A stretch of 64,000 nt of DNA, taken from NCBI GenBank assembly GCA_963710665.1, contig CAVQBC010000006.1, positions 620,001 to 684,000 of the forward strand, written 5' to 3'. The position numbers and the translations under genes were made by a program. The stretch's first letter is position 1, and the number at the start of each line of letters is the position of its first letter. Of this stretch, positions 17,276 to 26,983 are shown in pieces. Below the pieces are notes generated by a model that was given only the letters and a program-made list of their open reading frames with translations, ran no database searches and had not been told where the DNA came from. The stretch comes from CAVQBC01 sp963710665 (GTDB lineage Bacteria > Actinomycetota > Thermoleophilia > Solirubrobacterales > Solirubrobacteraceae).

Positions 17276-18286
17276 CTACACCGCGGACCATGCCGGTAGA
17301 GGTCGCCGTACCAATCCCTCGGCGATTGCCCACTCGATGGTGCGGCGGAAGGTCTCACGGACCGGCGTGTAGTGCAAGCCGAGGTCGCGTTCGGCGCGCG
17401 AGCCGTCGTAGCGGTGGCCGTGCAGCAGCGTGCGGACCATCTCGCGGCACAGCGGCGGCGTGCGGCCGCGGAGGCGCGCGCCGGCCTCCACCGCGGCGGC
17501 GGCGGCCATGGCGACGCGTGCCGGCAGCAGCCGCGGGGTGTCGGTGAGGCCGGTCAGCGCCGAGACCACCTCGAGGACCTCGCGCGAGGTGAGCGTCGCA
17601 CCGGACAGGACGTAGCGCTCGCCCGGCTGCCCGCGCTCGGCGGCCAGCAGGTGCCCCTCGACGGTGTCCGCGATGTCGACCAGGCTGATGTGGGCGTCGA
17701 CGAAGGCCTTCAGCTTGCCGTTGAGGTAGAGCAGGAGGATGCGCCCGGTCCCGCGGGCGCGGCCCGGCCCCTGCACCGAGGCCGGGTTGACGCTCACGAG
17801 CTCGACGTCCACGCGGCGGGCGGCGGCGAGCGCCGCCACCTCCCCGTCGTGCTTGGAGCGCTCGTAGGCCGACAGGAACGTGCCGCGATGCGGCGAGTCC
17901 TCGCGGCCCACCGTGCCCTCCGCCTCGCCCAGCGAGGACGCAGACGAGGTCAGCACGACGCGACCGGCGCCGGCGCGCGCCGCGGCGCGCACCACCGCCT
18001 CGGCCCCGCGCACGTTGACGTGGAAGAGCTCCGCCGGGTCGGTCGGGCACAGCGTGTTGACCCCGGCGACGTGGTAGACGAGCCCGCACCCGCGCATCGC
18101 CTCCGTGAGCGCGTCCTCGTCGAGCACGTCGCCGCGCGCCACCGCGGCCCCGCGGGCGGCGAGCGCGGACGCCGCGCCGTCGGAGCGCGCCAGCGCGACG
18201 ACGTCGTCCCCGCGCTCCACCAGCCGCGTGACGAGGGCCCCGCCGATCAGCCCGGAGCCGCCGGTGACGAAGGCCCGTGCCGTCAA
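17276..18286 (-). CDS. NAD(P)-dependent epimerase/dehydratase family protein (extended SDR)
   Basis: A 336-residue extended short-chain dehydrogenase/reductase. It has FVTGGSGLIGG (nucleotide-binding), YHVAG, SSASSLGE and the catalytic YERSK (YxxxK), then NPASVQGPG. This arrangement resembles dihydroflavonol-4-reductase/hopanoid-associated sugar epimerase (HpnA-like) proteins; the substrate is unknown. No ATG or GTG lies at the right place: the TTG at 18286 overlaps the pgsA stop in the TTGA form used elsewhere in this genome, and it begins two residues before the fold. Probably co-translated with pgsA. Confidence 0.88.
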   Translation of the reverse strand: MTARAFVTGGSGLIGGALVTRLVERGDDVVALARSDGAASALAARGAAVARGDVLDEDALTEAMRGCGLVYHVAGVNTLCPTDPAELFHVNVRGAEAVVRAAARAGAGRVVLTSSASSLGEAEGTVGREDSPHRGTFLSAYERSKHDGEVAALAAARRVDVELVSVNPASVQGPGRARGTGRILLLYLNGKLKAFVDAHISLVDIADTVEGHLLAAERGQPGERYVLSGATLTSREVLEVVSALTGLTDTPRLLPARVAMAAAAAVEAGARLRGRTPPLCREMVRTLLHGHRYDGSRAERDLGLHYTPVRETFRRTIEWAIAEGLVRRPLPAWSAV

Positions 18287-18867
18287 CGGCGCTCGGGACG
18301 GGCGGTCAGCGCAGACGAGAAGCGGACGAGGTAGTCGACCGCCGAGACGACCGTCACGGCCGCGGCCACCAGCATCGCCCACTCGTCGATGTACAGGCCG
18401 CCGAGCGGGTCGCCGGGACGCACGATGGCCAGCAGGATGGCGAGGAACTGGACCGCCGTCTTGCTCTTGCCCAGCAGCGACGGCTGCACCACGCTGCCGT
18501 CGACCGCCACCGCGCCCCGCAGGCCGAGGATCACGAGCTCGCGCCCGACGATGATCACGGCGATCCAGGGCGAGACCCGCTCCACCGCCACGAGGGCGAC
18601 GAGCACGCCGCTCACGAGCAGCTTGTCGGCCGTCGTGTCCAGGAACGACCCGAGCGTGGTCGTGACGTTCCAGCGGCGGGCGAGGTAGCCGTCCACGTAG
18701 TCGGTCGTCGCGGCGATGAAGAACACCACCCCCGCGATCGCGGCGGTGGTGCCGGTGGCCCCGTCGTCGGCGAGCACCAGCGCCATCACCACCGGCACCA
18801 GCAGGATGCGCAGCGTGGTCCCGGCGGCGAGGACCCGGGCCGAGCGGAGCCCGCCTGAAGTCAGCAC
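18283..18867 (-). CDS. pgsA: CDP-diacylglycerol-glycerol-3-phosphate 3-phosphatidyltransferase (CDP-alcohol phosphatidyltransferase)
   Basis: A 194-residue membrane enzyme with about five helices. It carries the full CDP-alcohol phosphatidyltransferase signature D-x2-D-G-x2-A-R-x8-G-x3-D-x3-D at about residues 56-82 (DYVDGYLARR, then GSFLDTTADK). Phosphatidylglycerol-phosphate synthases are the best match in size and motif, but PIP synthase or cardiolipin synthase of the same family cannot be excluded. It is followed by the epimerase gene with a four-base overlap. Confidence 0.88.
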   Translation of the reverse strand: MLTSGGLRSARVLAAGTTLRILLVPVVMALVLADDGATGTTAAIAGVVFFIAATTDYVDGYLARRWNVTTTLGSFLDTTADKLLVSGVLVALVAVERVSPWIAVIIVGRELVILGLRGAVAVDGSVVQPSLLGKSKTAVQFLAILLAIVRPGDPLGGLYIDEWAMLVAAAVTVVSAVDYLVRFSSALTARPERR

Positions 18868-18940
18868 TTCGATCTCGACCAGTCCCTCGAGAGGTTGGGG
18901 GCGGGTTCGACCATCTCCGCCGGGCGATGCTAGTGGACCT

Positions 18941-21466
18941 CTAGGCGGTGTGCCCCGCGAGCAGGTCTGCCGCCAGCCCGCGCACCGCCGCGACGTCGTC
19001 GAGTTCGAGCGCGCGCTCGGCCGCCGCGCGGGCCGTCTCGAGGTCCAGCCCGCGGATCACCTCCTTGACCTCCGGGATGCGCGGGGCGGCCATGCTGAGC
19101 TCCGTCACGCCGAGGCCCACCAGCAGCGCGGCGGCGCCCGGCTCCCCCGCCAGCTCGCCGCACACGCCCACCCACGCGCCCGTGGCCGCCGCCGCCCGGG
19201 TGACCAGCGCGACCAGCCGCAGGACGGGCGGGAGCGGGCCGTCGATCAGCGCGGCCACGTCGGGGTTGCCGCGCTCGGCGGCCATCGTGTACTGCGAGAG
19301 GTCGTTGGTCCCGATCGAGAAGAAGTCGACCTCGGGCGCGAAGCGCTGCGCGGCGATCGCGACCGCCGGCACCTCCACCATCACCCCCACCTCCAGCCGC
19401 CCGCGCGCGCCGGTCTGCGCCTGCGCGCGCTCGAGCGCCGCGCGTGCGGCGCGCAGCTCGCCGAGCGTCGCGACCATCGGGAACATGACCTTGAGCGGGT
19501 GCTCGGCCGCCGTGCGGACGAGCGCGCGCAGCTGGGTGTCGAGCAGCTCGGGCCGCGCCAGCGCGAGGCGGATGCCGCGGCGGCCGAGGAACGGGTTGTC
19601 CTCCGGCGCCTGGCGCAGGAACGGCAGCGGCTTGTCGGCGCCCGCGTCCAGCGTGCGGATCACGAGCGGGCGATCGCCCAGCGCACGCGCGATCTCGCCG
19701 TAGACCGCGACCTGCTCGTCCTCCGAGGGCGGCGCGTCGCGGTCCAGGAAGAGGAACTCCGTGCGCAGCAGGCCGACCCCCTCGGCGCCCTGCTCGAGCG
19801 CGCCCGGCACCTCGGCCGGGCTGCCGAGGTTGGCGGCGACCTCGATCCGCGTCCCGTCGCGGGTCACGGCCGGCTCGTGCGCCGCGGCCAGCGCCCGCGC
19901 GCGCCGGCGCTCGCCCTCGGCGCGCCGCTCCTCGGCCTCGGCGACCGCGGCCTCCCCGGGGTCGACGCGCACCGTGCCCGCGTCGCCGTCGAGGATCAGC
20001 GGCGTGCCCTCGCCGACCGCGAGCAGCGCCCGCCCCAGCCCCACCACGGCCGGGATCCCGAGCGCCCGCGCGAGGATCGCGGCGTGGGCGGTGGCGCCGC
20101 CGCGGGCCGTGGCGATGCCGCGCACGCGCGCGGGGTCGAGCTCCGCGGCCTGGCCGGGCGTGAGCTCGTCGGCGAGGACGATCCCGGCCTCCACGGCGCC
20201 CGCCGCCCCTTCCGCGCCGGTCAGGCGCCGCAGCACGCGGGCGGCGACGTCCTCGACGTCCGCGGCGCGCTCGCGCAGGTAGGGGTCGTCGAGGTCGCGG
20301 TAGGCGCCTGCCGCCGCGGCGGCGGCCGCCGCCCAGGCCGCCGCGGCGCCGGCCTCGCCCGCCTCGATCGCGCGGCGGGCGGGGTCGAGCAGCGCGGCGT
20401 CGTCGAGCAGCAGCACGTGGGCGTCGAAGATCGCGGCCTCGGACTCGCCGGCGCGCCCGGCCACCGTCGCGCGCGCCCGCTCGATGTCCGCCCGCGCCTC
20501 CTCGCGGGCCGTCTGCAGCCGCGCCCACTCCTCGTCCGGATCGCCCGCCGGCTCGTCGTCGCGCGGCGTGAGCACGGGCGCGTCGAGCGGCCGGGCGGGA
20601 CCGACCGCGACGCCGCTCGAGGCCGCGATCCCGGCGAGCTCCGCGCCCGGCGCGGGAGCTTCGGGCTCGGGCTCGGAGGGCGTGGCGGGCTCCGCGGGCG
20701 CCTGCGGGGCCGCGGCCGCTCCGCCGCCGTCCGCGTCGCCGAACCCCGTCGCCGCCAGCGCCTCGAGGGCCTCCAGCGCCGCCTCGGCCTCCTCCCCGCT
20801 CGCGCGCACCACGATGTCGTGGCCCTGGCGGACGCCGAGCGTGACCAGCGCGGTCAGGCTGCGGCCGTCCACCGGGCCCCGCCCGGTGGTCTCATCGCTG
20901 ACCGTGACGACGGCCTCGAAGCGGCCCGCGGCCTCGACGAACCGGGCCGCCGGACGGGCGTGCAGGCCGAGGCGGTTGCCGACGTGCAGCCGCCGCTGCG
21001 GGCCGGGCGGGCCTGTCTCCTCGACCACCGGCGCCGGCGCCCCCGCCCCCGCCTCCTCCTCGACGCCGAGCGCGGAGGCCTTCATTCCGAGCGCCGCGCG
21101 CGCCTCCGCCGCGACCTCGTCGAGCGGCGAGCCGCCGCGGGCGCGCGCCGCCGCCGCTACCGCGCCCTCGACGAGCGGCGCCTCGCTGAGCACGACGCGC
21201 AGGTCGGCGTCCTCCATCGCGACCATCTCCGCCGCCATCTCGGCGCTCATCACGGCGCTCCCGAGGTCCATCAGCACGAGCACGCCGTCGTCGGAGCGGG
21301 CGCGCTCGATCGCCGCCTTGACGCGCTCGGCGTCGGTCCCGATCTCGCCGTCCTCCATCCCGCCGGCCGCCTCGAGCGCCAGCTCCTCGCCGCCCATCTG
21401 GCGCGCCAGCTCCACCACGCCGTCCGCGAGCCCGGCGCTGTGGGAGACGATCACGATGCCCACCAC
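18941..21466 (-). CDS. dhaM: DhaM-HPr-Enzyme I fusion: phosphotransferase subunit of PTS-dependent dihydroxyacetone kinase
   Basis: An 841-residue fusion. Residues 1-130 are the DhaM (EIIA-man-like) domain with active His9 in IVIVSHSAGLADG. Residues about 155-245 are HPr with GLHARPAARF. Residues about 270-840 are a full Enzyme I: GGATAHAAILAR carries the phospho-His, then the PEP-binding TIM barrel with VGVMVEVP, SIGTNDLSQYT and catalytic VCGELAGEP. E. coli DhaM ends in a truncated Enzyme I; this one is complete, so one polypeptide could pass phosphate from PEP to DhaL without separate PTS proteins. It is the last gene of the glpF-dhaK-dhaL-glpK-dhaM run, after a strong hairpin. Confidence 0.94.
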   Translation of the reverse strand: MVGIVIVSHSAGLADGVVELARQMGGEELALEAAGGMEDGEIGTDAERVKAAIERARSDDGVLVLMDLGSAVMSAEMAAEMVAMEDADLRVVLSEAPLVEGAVAAAARARGGSPLDEVAAEARAALGMKASALGVEEEAGAGAPAPVVEETGPPGPQRRLHVGNRLGLHARPAARFVEAAGRFEAVVTVSDETTGRGPVDGRSLTALVTLGVRQGHDIVVRASGEEAEAALEALEALAATGFGDADGGGAAAAPQAPAEPATPSEPEPEAPAPGAELAGIAASSGVAVGPARPLDAPVLTPRDDEPAGDPDEEWARLQTAREEARADIERARATVAGRAGESEAAIFDAHVLLLDDAALLDPARRAIEAGEAGAAAAWAAAAAAAAGAYRDLDDPYLRERAADVEDVAARVLRRLTGAEGAAGAVEAGIVLADELTPGQAAELDPARVRGIATARGGATAHAAILARALGIPAVVGLGRALLAVGEGTPLILDGDAGTVRVDPGEAAVAEAEERRAEGERRRARALAAAHEPAVTRDGTRIEVAANLGSPAEVPGALEQGAEGVGLLRTEFLFLDRDAPPSEDEQVAVYGEIARALGDRPLVIRTLDAGADKPLPFLRQAPEDNPFLGRRGIRLALARPELLDTQLRALVRTAAEHPLKVMFPMVATLGELRAARAALERAQAQTGARGRLEVGVMVEVPAVAIAAQRFAPEVDFFSIGTNDLSQYTMAAERGNPDVAALIDGPLPPVLRLVALVTRAAAATGAWVGVCGELAGEPGAAALLVGLGVTELSMAAPRIPEVKEVIRGLDLETARAAAERALELDDVAAVRGLAADLLAGHTA

Positions 21467-21490
21467 GCTGGGCCTCAGTCTCCCACGGGC

Positions 21491-21518
21491 GGGGCGCCGG
21501 CCCGGCGGCCGGCGCCCC
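21491..21518. terminator. Strong GC hairpin between glpK and dhaM
   Basis: GGGGCGCCGGCC (21491-21502) pairs perfectly with GGCCGGCGCCCC (21507-21518) around CGGC. There is no run of T on either side, so it may act as a weak or Rho-assisted terminator, or as an RNA stabiliser that sets the level of dhaM against the upstream genes. Confidence 0.5.
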
Positions 21519-21530
21519 CGTGGACTTCGA

Positions 21531-23040
21531 TCACTCGGCCTCGAACCAGTCGAAGGTCCGCGTGACGGCCTTCTTCCAGAACCTGTAGTACTCGTCGCGC
21601 TTGGCGGGGTCCATGGTCGGGTTCCAGCGCTTGTCCTCCTGCCAGTTCTCGCGCAGGTCCTCCTGGTTGCCCCAGAGGCCCGTCGCGAGCCCCGCGGCGT
21701 ACGCGGCGCCGAGCGCGGTGGTCTCGGCCACCTTCGGGCGGATCACCGGCACGCCGAGCAGGTCGGCCTGGAACTGCATGAGCAGGTCGTTGGCGACCAT
21801 GCCGCCGTCGACCTTGAGCGACTCGAGCTTGACGCCCGAGTCCGCGTCCATCGCCTCGACGACCTCGCGGCTCTGGTACGCGGTCGCCTCGAGCGCCGCG
21901 CGGGCGATGTGCCCGGCGGTCACGAAGCGGGTGAGGCCGGCCACCACGCCGCGCGCGTTGGACTTCCAGTAGGGCGCGAAGAGCCCGGAGAACGCCGGCA
22001 CGAAGTAGGTGCCGCCGTTGTCGTCCACCGAGCGGGCGAGCTCCTCGACGTCGGGCGCCGCCTTGATCAACTTCAGGTTGTCACGGAGCCACTGGATGAG
22101 CGCCCCGGTGATGGCGATCGACCCCTCCAGGCAGTACACGGCGTCGTCGTCGCCGATCTTGTAGCCGACCGTGGTGATCAGGCCGGACTTCGACTGCACC
22201 GGCTCCGTGCCCGTGTTGAGCAGCAGGAAGTTGCCCGTGCCGTAGGTGTTCTTCGCCTCGCCGGGCGCGAAGCAGGTCTGCCCGAACGTGGCGGCCTGCT
22301 GGTCGCCGAGGTCACCGGCGATCGCCACGCCCTGGAAGGCGCCGCCGGAGCGGACCTCGCCGTAGACCTCGCTCGAGGCGCGGATCTCGGGCAGCATCGG
22401 CGTCGGGACGCCGATCGCCGAGGTGAGCTCGTCATCGAACTTCAGGGTCGCCAGGTCCATCAGCAGCGTGCGGCTCGCGTTCGAGACGTCGGTGATGTGC
22501 TGGCCGCCGTCCGTACCGCCGGTCAGGTTCCAGATGACCCAGGTGTCCATGTTGCCGAACATCAGGTCCCCGGCCTCGGCGCGCTTCGGCCGCGCCCTCG
22601 ACGTTGTCGAGGATCCAGCGGACCTTCGGGCCCGAGAAGTACGTCGCGAGCGGCAGGCCAGTCTTCGGGCGGAACCGGTCCTGGCCGCCGTCGGCGGAGA
22701 ACTGGTCGACGAGCTTGTCGGTGCGGGTGTCCTGCCAGACGATCGCGTTCATCACCGGCTCGCCGGTGTTGCGATCCCATACGACGGTGGTCTCGCGCTG
22801 GTTGGTGATGCCGAGCGCCGCGATGTCGCCGGCGCTCGCACCCGCGGACGCCATCGCCTCGTCCATGACCTCCTTGGTGCGCGCCCAGACCTCCTTGGGG
22901 TCATGCTCGACCCAGCCCGGCTTCGGGTAGATCTGCTCGTGCTCCTTCTGCGAGACGCTGACCACCTTGCCCGCATGATCGAAGACCATGCAGCGCGTGC
23001 TGGTCGTGCCCTGATCAAGGGCGGCTGCGTACTTGGCCAA
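21531..23040 (-). pseudogene. glpK: Glycerol kinase, interrupted by a frameshift near 22590
   Basis: The 5' part (ATG 23040 to about 22600) gives the FGGY-kinase N-domain with ALDQGTTSTRCMVFDH, ITNQRETTVVWDR and WILDNVEG. The 3' part, in the next frame from about 22585, gives GDLMFGNMDTWVIWNLTGG, NASRTLLMDL, GDQQAATFGQ, NTYGTGNF, YQSREVVEAMD and the usual C-terminus. Together they make a full-length enzyme of about 502 residues. The junction lies in 22581-22600 within a GCGC-rich stretch and needs one base removed or two added. The enzyme phosphorylates glycerol to glycerol 3-phosphate. As read the gene is broken; a sequencing error is as likely as real loss. Confidence 0.85.
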
Positions 23041-23057
23041 TCGTCCTTCTCCTTGCC

Positions 23058-23674
23058 TTATCGCTCGTTGGACTGCTGCGGGCCAAGCGCCTCCGCCGCG
23101 CTACGCAGCAACAGGTAGGTGGACGTCGCGCCCGGGTCCTGGTGACCCTCGCTGCGCGGGCCGAGATAGCTGGCCCGGCCCTTGCGCGCGACGAGCGGGA
23201 TCGTCGCCTTCATGCCCTGCTCCGCCGCGTCGGCCGCGGCCGCGAGGTCGCCACCGTTGCGGAGGGCCTCCAGCGCCGGCGTGAGGGCGTCGACCATGGT
23301 CTTGTCGCCCGGCTCGGCCTTCCCGCGGGCGCGCACGCCCTGGAGGCCGGCATCGAGGGCATCGGCGAAGCCCGCGACGTCCAGCTCGGACTTGCCCGCG
23401 GTCGCCGATCCCATCTGCATGAACAACGTTCCGTACAGCGGACCCGCGGCACCGCCGACGCTCGACACGAGCGCCATCCCGACGGCCTTCAGCGAGGCGC
23501 CGATGTCGCCGTCCTCGAGGGTCTCGAGGCGCTCGACCGCCTTGCGCATGCCGCGGTCCATGTTCGTTCCGTGATCGCCGTCGCCGATCGCGGTGTCGAG
23601 CTGCGTGAGCTCCGTGCGGTGCGTCGCCATCTCGTCCGCGAAGCGGACAATCCAGTCGCGAAACTGGCTCGAGG

Positions 23675-23678
<4 letters not shown>
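23058..23678 (-). CDS. dhaL: Dihydroxyacetone kinase subunit DhaL
   Basis: A 206-residue ADP-binding subunit. DTAIGDGDHGTNMDRG near residues 28-43 holds the Asp residues that coordinate Mg-ADP, and SVGGAAGPLYGTLF and DPGATST complete the pocket. DhaL keeps its ADP bound; DhaM rephosphorylates it to ATP, and it passes phosphate to dihydroxyacetone on DhaK. The GTG start overlaps the dhaK stop (GTGA). Next on the same strand is glpK. Confidence 0.96.
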
Positions 23679-24682
<1,004 letters not shown>

Positions 24683-24685
24683 GGA

Positions 24686-25402
24686 TCAGCCCGGGTAGAA
24701 CGCGTCGAACAGCACCGCGCCGATGATGCCGCCGATGATCGGGCCGACGACCGGCACCCACGAGTAGCCCCAGTCCGACGGGCCCTTGCCGGCGACCGGC
24801 AGGATCGCGTGCATGATCCGCGGGCCGAGGTCACGCGCCGGGTTGATCGCGTAACCGGTCGGTCCGCCGAGTGACATGCCGATGACCACCACCAGGAGGC
24901 CGACGAGCAGGGGCACGAGGCCGGTGGCCACGGTGGCGTCGTCCGCGCCGAGCGCGAGGACGCCGAACAGCAGCATCATCGTGCCGATGATCTCGCAGAG
25001 GAGATTGGCGGGAGTGTTGCGGATGGCGGGGGCGGTGCAGAAGACCGCGAGCTTGAGGCCCGGGTCCTCGGTCTCCTCCCAGTGCGGGAGATAGGCCAGC
25101 CACACGAGCAGGGCGCCGAGGAATGCGCCGATGAACTGGCCGATGATGTAACTGGGGACGTCACCCCACTCGGTGCTGCCGATCACGGCGGTGCCGATGG
25201 TCACCGCCGGATTGATCTGGGCGCCGCTGAACTGTCCGACTGCGAACACCGCGATCGCCACCGCGAGGCCCCAGGCGAACGTGATCACGATCCAGCCGCC
25301 GTTCTGTGCCTTGGACTTGTTCAAGAGCACGGCGGCCACTACGCCATCGCCGAGCAAGATCAGGATCGCCGTCCCGATGATCTCGGCTCCGAGAATGCTC
25401 AA
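24686..25402 (-). CDS. glpF: Glycerol uptake facilitator (aquaglyceroporin)
   Basis: A 238-residue MIP-family channel with six membrane helices and both NPA boxes, SGAQINPAVT near 66 and GYAINPARDLGPR near 184. The Asp after the second NPA (NPARD) is the glycerol-channel hallmark, as against water-only aquaporins. The TTG start at 25402 is supported by a purine-rich ribosome site (AGGAGGAGGAG) directly upstream. It heads the dihydroxyacetone/glycerol operon. No glycerol dehydrogenase is in the window. Confidence 0.95.
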   Translation of the reverse strand: MSILGAEIIGTAILILLGDGVVAAVLLNKSKAQNGGWIVITFAWGLAVAIAVFAVGQFSGAQINPAVTIGTAVIGSTEWGDVPSYIIGQFIGAFLGALLVWLAYLPHWEETEDPGLKLAVFCTAPAIRNTPANLLCEIIGTMMLLFGVLALGADDATVATGLVPLLVGLLVVVIGMSLGGPTGYAINPARDLGPRIMHAILPVAGKGPSDWGYSWVPVVGPIIGGIIGAVLFDAFYPG

Positions 25403-25441
25403 CCTCTCCTCCTCCTGTCGTCCGGCACGTCCGCAGCCGAC

Positions 25442-25469
25442 CCTATGCCGACGGAGGGCTCGGCGTCAA
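25442..25469 (-). promoter_or_regulatory. Candidate promoter of the glpF-dhaKL-glpK-dhaM operon
   Basis: On the minus strand TTGACG (25464-25469) is followed after 16 bases by CATAGG (25442-25447), about 40 bases before the glpF TTG. The -35 matches well and the -10 poorly. No clear operator was found beside it. Confidence 0.4.
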
Positions 25470-25491
25470 TTGTGAGGAGAGGGTTGCGAAC

Positions 25492-26361
25492 TCAGCCCGC
25501 GCGGGCGACGGGCGGCGTCGCCTCGCCGGGCGTGCCGGGCGCGGCACCGTTGCCGTTCACCCGCTCGCCGAGGCCGGGGATGGGATTCCCGCCCGCCCCC
25601 GGCTTCGGCCCCTGCTGCTGCTCCATGAACGCGCGCACACGATCCATCACGTCGCTGCGGTGCTCGCCGGGTGCCGGCGTGATCGGCTCCCCGAAGCGGA
25701 CCTCGACCTTGTGGCGGCGTGAGAACGGGCGCCCGGGCTTGCGCTTCGGCCAGTTGCGGCCCGGCGGCATCGCGTCGTGCGTGCCGGCCACGTAGATCGG
25801 CACGATGGTGAGGTCGTGCTCGGCGGCGATCACGGCCGCGCCGGAGCGCAGCCGCCCGATCCGCCCGTCACGCGAGCGCGTGCCCTCGGGGAACAGCAGC
25901 AGGTTCCAGCGCTGATCGATCAGGCTCTCGACGTGAGCGGTCGAGTCCTTGCCGAGGCCGCCGCCGCGCCGCTGGATCGGCACGGTGTTGAAGATCAGCG
26001 AGACCGCATGGGCGACGAGGCGGTTCGTGTAGAAGTAGTCCGCCGCCGCGGCGACCGCCGTGCGCTGGCGCCACTTGCGCGGCAGCGAGCGCAGGATCGC
26101 CGGGGTGTCGAGGTGGCTCGAGTGGTTGGCGACGAAGACCACCGGCGGCTTCAGCGCGTCGAAGCGGTTGGAGCCGATCGCGCGGGCGCGCACGTAGAGG
26201 TCCATCATCGGCCCGAGGCAGTAGCTCAGGAACGTCTCGCGGACGAAGCGCGCGAAGCCGCAGCGCGCCCACGGCACATCCAGCCGCGCGCAGTTGCGCC
26301 CGATCTCGGTCCCTCGCTGACGCGCGGACCGAACCGCGCCCTTCAGTCTTCCGGCCCCCAT
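25492..26361 (-). CDS. 1-acyl-sn-glycerol-3-phosphate acyltransferase family protein (PlsC-like)
   Basis: A 289-residue lysophospholipid acyltransferase. NHSSHLDT near residue 78 is the HX4D catalytic motif and FPEGTRSRDG near 157 binds the phosphate. Such enzymes make phosphatidic acid from lysophosphatidic acid. The C-terminal 40 residues are Pro/Gly-rich and look disordered. It is isolated by intergenic sequence on both sides, a GC hairpin upstream and the glpF promoter downstream. Confidence 0.88.
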   Translation of the reverse strand: MGAGRLKGAVRSARQRGTEIGRNCARLDVPWARCGFARFVRETFLSYCLGPMMDLYVRARAIGSNRFDALKPPVVFVANHSSHLDTPAILRSLPRKWRQRTAVAAAADYFYTNRLVAHAVSLIFNTVPIQRRGGGLGKDSTAHVESLIDQRWNLLLFPEGTRSRDGRIGRLRSGAAVIAAEHDLTIVPIYVAGTHDAMPPGRNWPKRKPGRPFSRRHKVEVRFGEPITPAPGEHRSDVMDRVRAFMEQQQGPKPGAGGNPIPGLGERVNGNGAAPGTPGEATPPVARAG

Positions 26362-26420
26362 GCCGTGAAGTACGCCGGTCCCATCCCCCGGTTACCCGGG
26401 TGTTATGGAGCCGGGTGTGC

Positions 26421-26452
26421 CCGGCCGCCGCGCCGGGTGGCGCGGCGGCCGG
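26421..26452. terminator. 14-bp GC hairpin after the cupredoxin gene
   Basis: CCGGCCGCCGCGCC (26421-26434) pairs perfectly with GGCGCGGCGGCCGG (26439-26452) around GGGT. It lies between the cupredoxin lipoprotein gene and plsC and probably ends the upstream transcript, though without a T tract. Confidence 0.55.
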
Positions 26453-26481
26453 CCTCCGGGCGCCGTCCTGGCGCACGCGAG

Positions 26482-26922
26482 TCAGTTGACGGTGAGTGTT
26501 CCTTCCATGCCCGCCTGCTTGTGCTTGCCCACGGGGCAGTAGATCTCGTACGTCCCCGCCTTGAGGTCGACGCTGACGCTGGACTTGCCCTTCGTGACGA
26601 CCTCGGTCTCCTCCTCGACCCCGTTGCCCTCCACCTCGACGGCGTGGGGCACGGACGACGGGTTGTCGAAGTCGATCTTGACCTTGCCCGCCTTGGCGTC
26701 CCACGAGCTCTTCGTGAACTTCAGCGAGCCGTCGGCCGGGGCCGCGATCTTGAGCGTCTCGCCTCCGCCGCCACTACCGGAAGAGGATGCCGCGGTCTCG
26801 GTCGGCGTGGCCTCGGGCGTCGATGCCGAGCCACTGCTCTCTTCGTCATCGCCGCCGCAGGCACCCACTCCGAGTGCCAGCACTGCCAGCGCGATGCTCG
26901 TCGAGATCCTCCAGAGCCGCAT
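26482..26922 (-). CDS. Cupredoxin-like lipoprotein (type 1 blue-copper fold)
   Basis: A 146-residue exported protein. A signal peptide with lipobox LGVGAC (lipidated Cys near residue 22) is followed by a Ser/Thr/Gly linker and a plastocyanin-like domain (about 56-146). The four expected copper ligands are visible: His in VPHAVEVE, then Cys, His and Met in YCPVGKHKQAGM. It probably carries electrons or binds copper at the cell surface. The ATG at 26922 is preferred over an upstream start because of AGGAGG just before it. It lies right after the sigma/anti-sigma pair on the same strand and may be one of its targets. Confidence 0.85.
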   Translation of the reverse strand: MRLWRISTSIALAVLALGVGACGGDDEESSGSASTPEATPTETAASSSGSGGGGETLKIAAPADGSLKFTKSSWDAKAGKVKIDFDNPSSVPHAVEVEGNGVEEETEVVTKGKSSVSVDLKAGTYEIYCPVGKHKQAGMEGTLTVN

Positions 26923-26983
26923 GCGTCCTCCTAGGTGTCGGGGTGACAGCGAGCCATACGCGCGCCTTCGCGCCACGGTTCGA

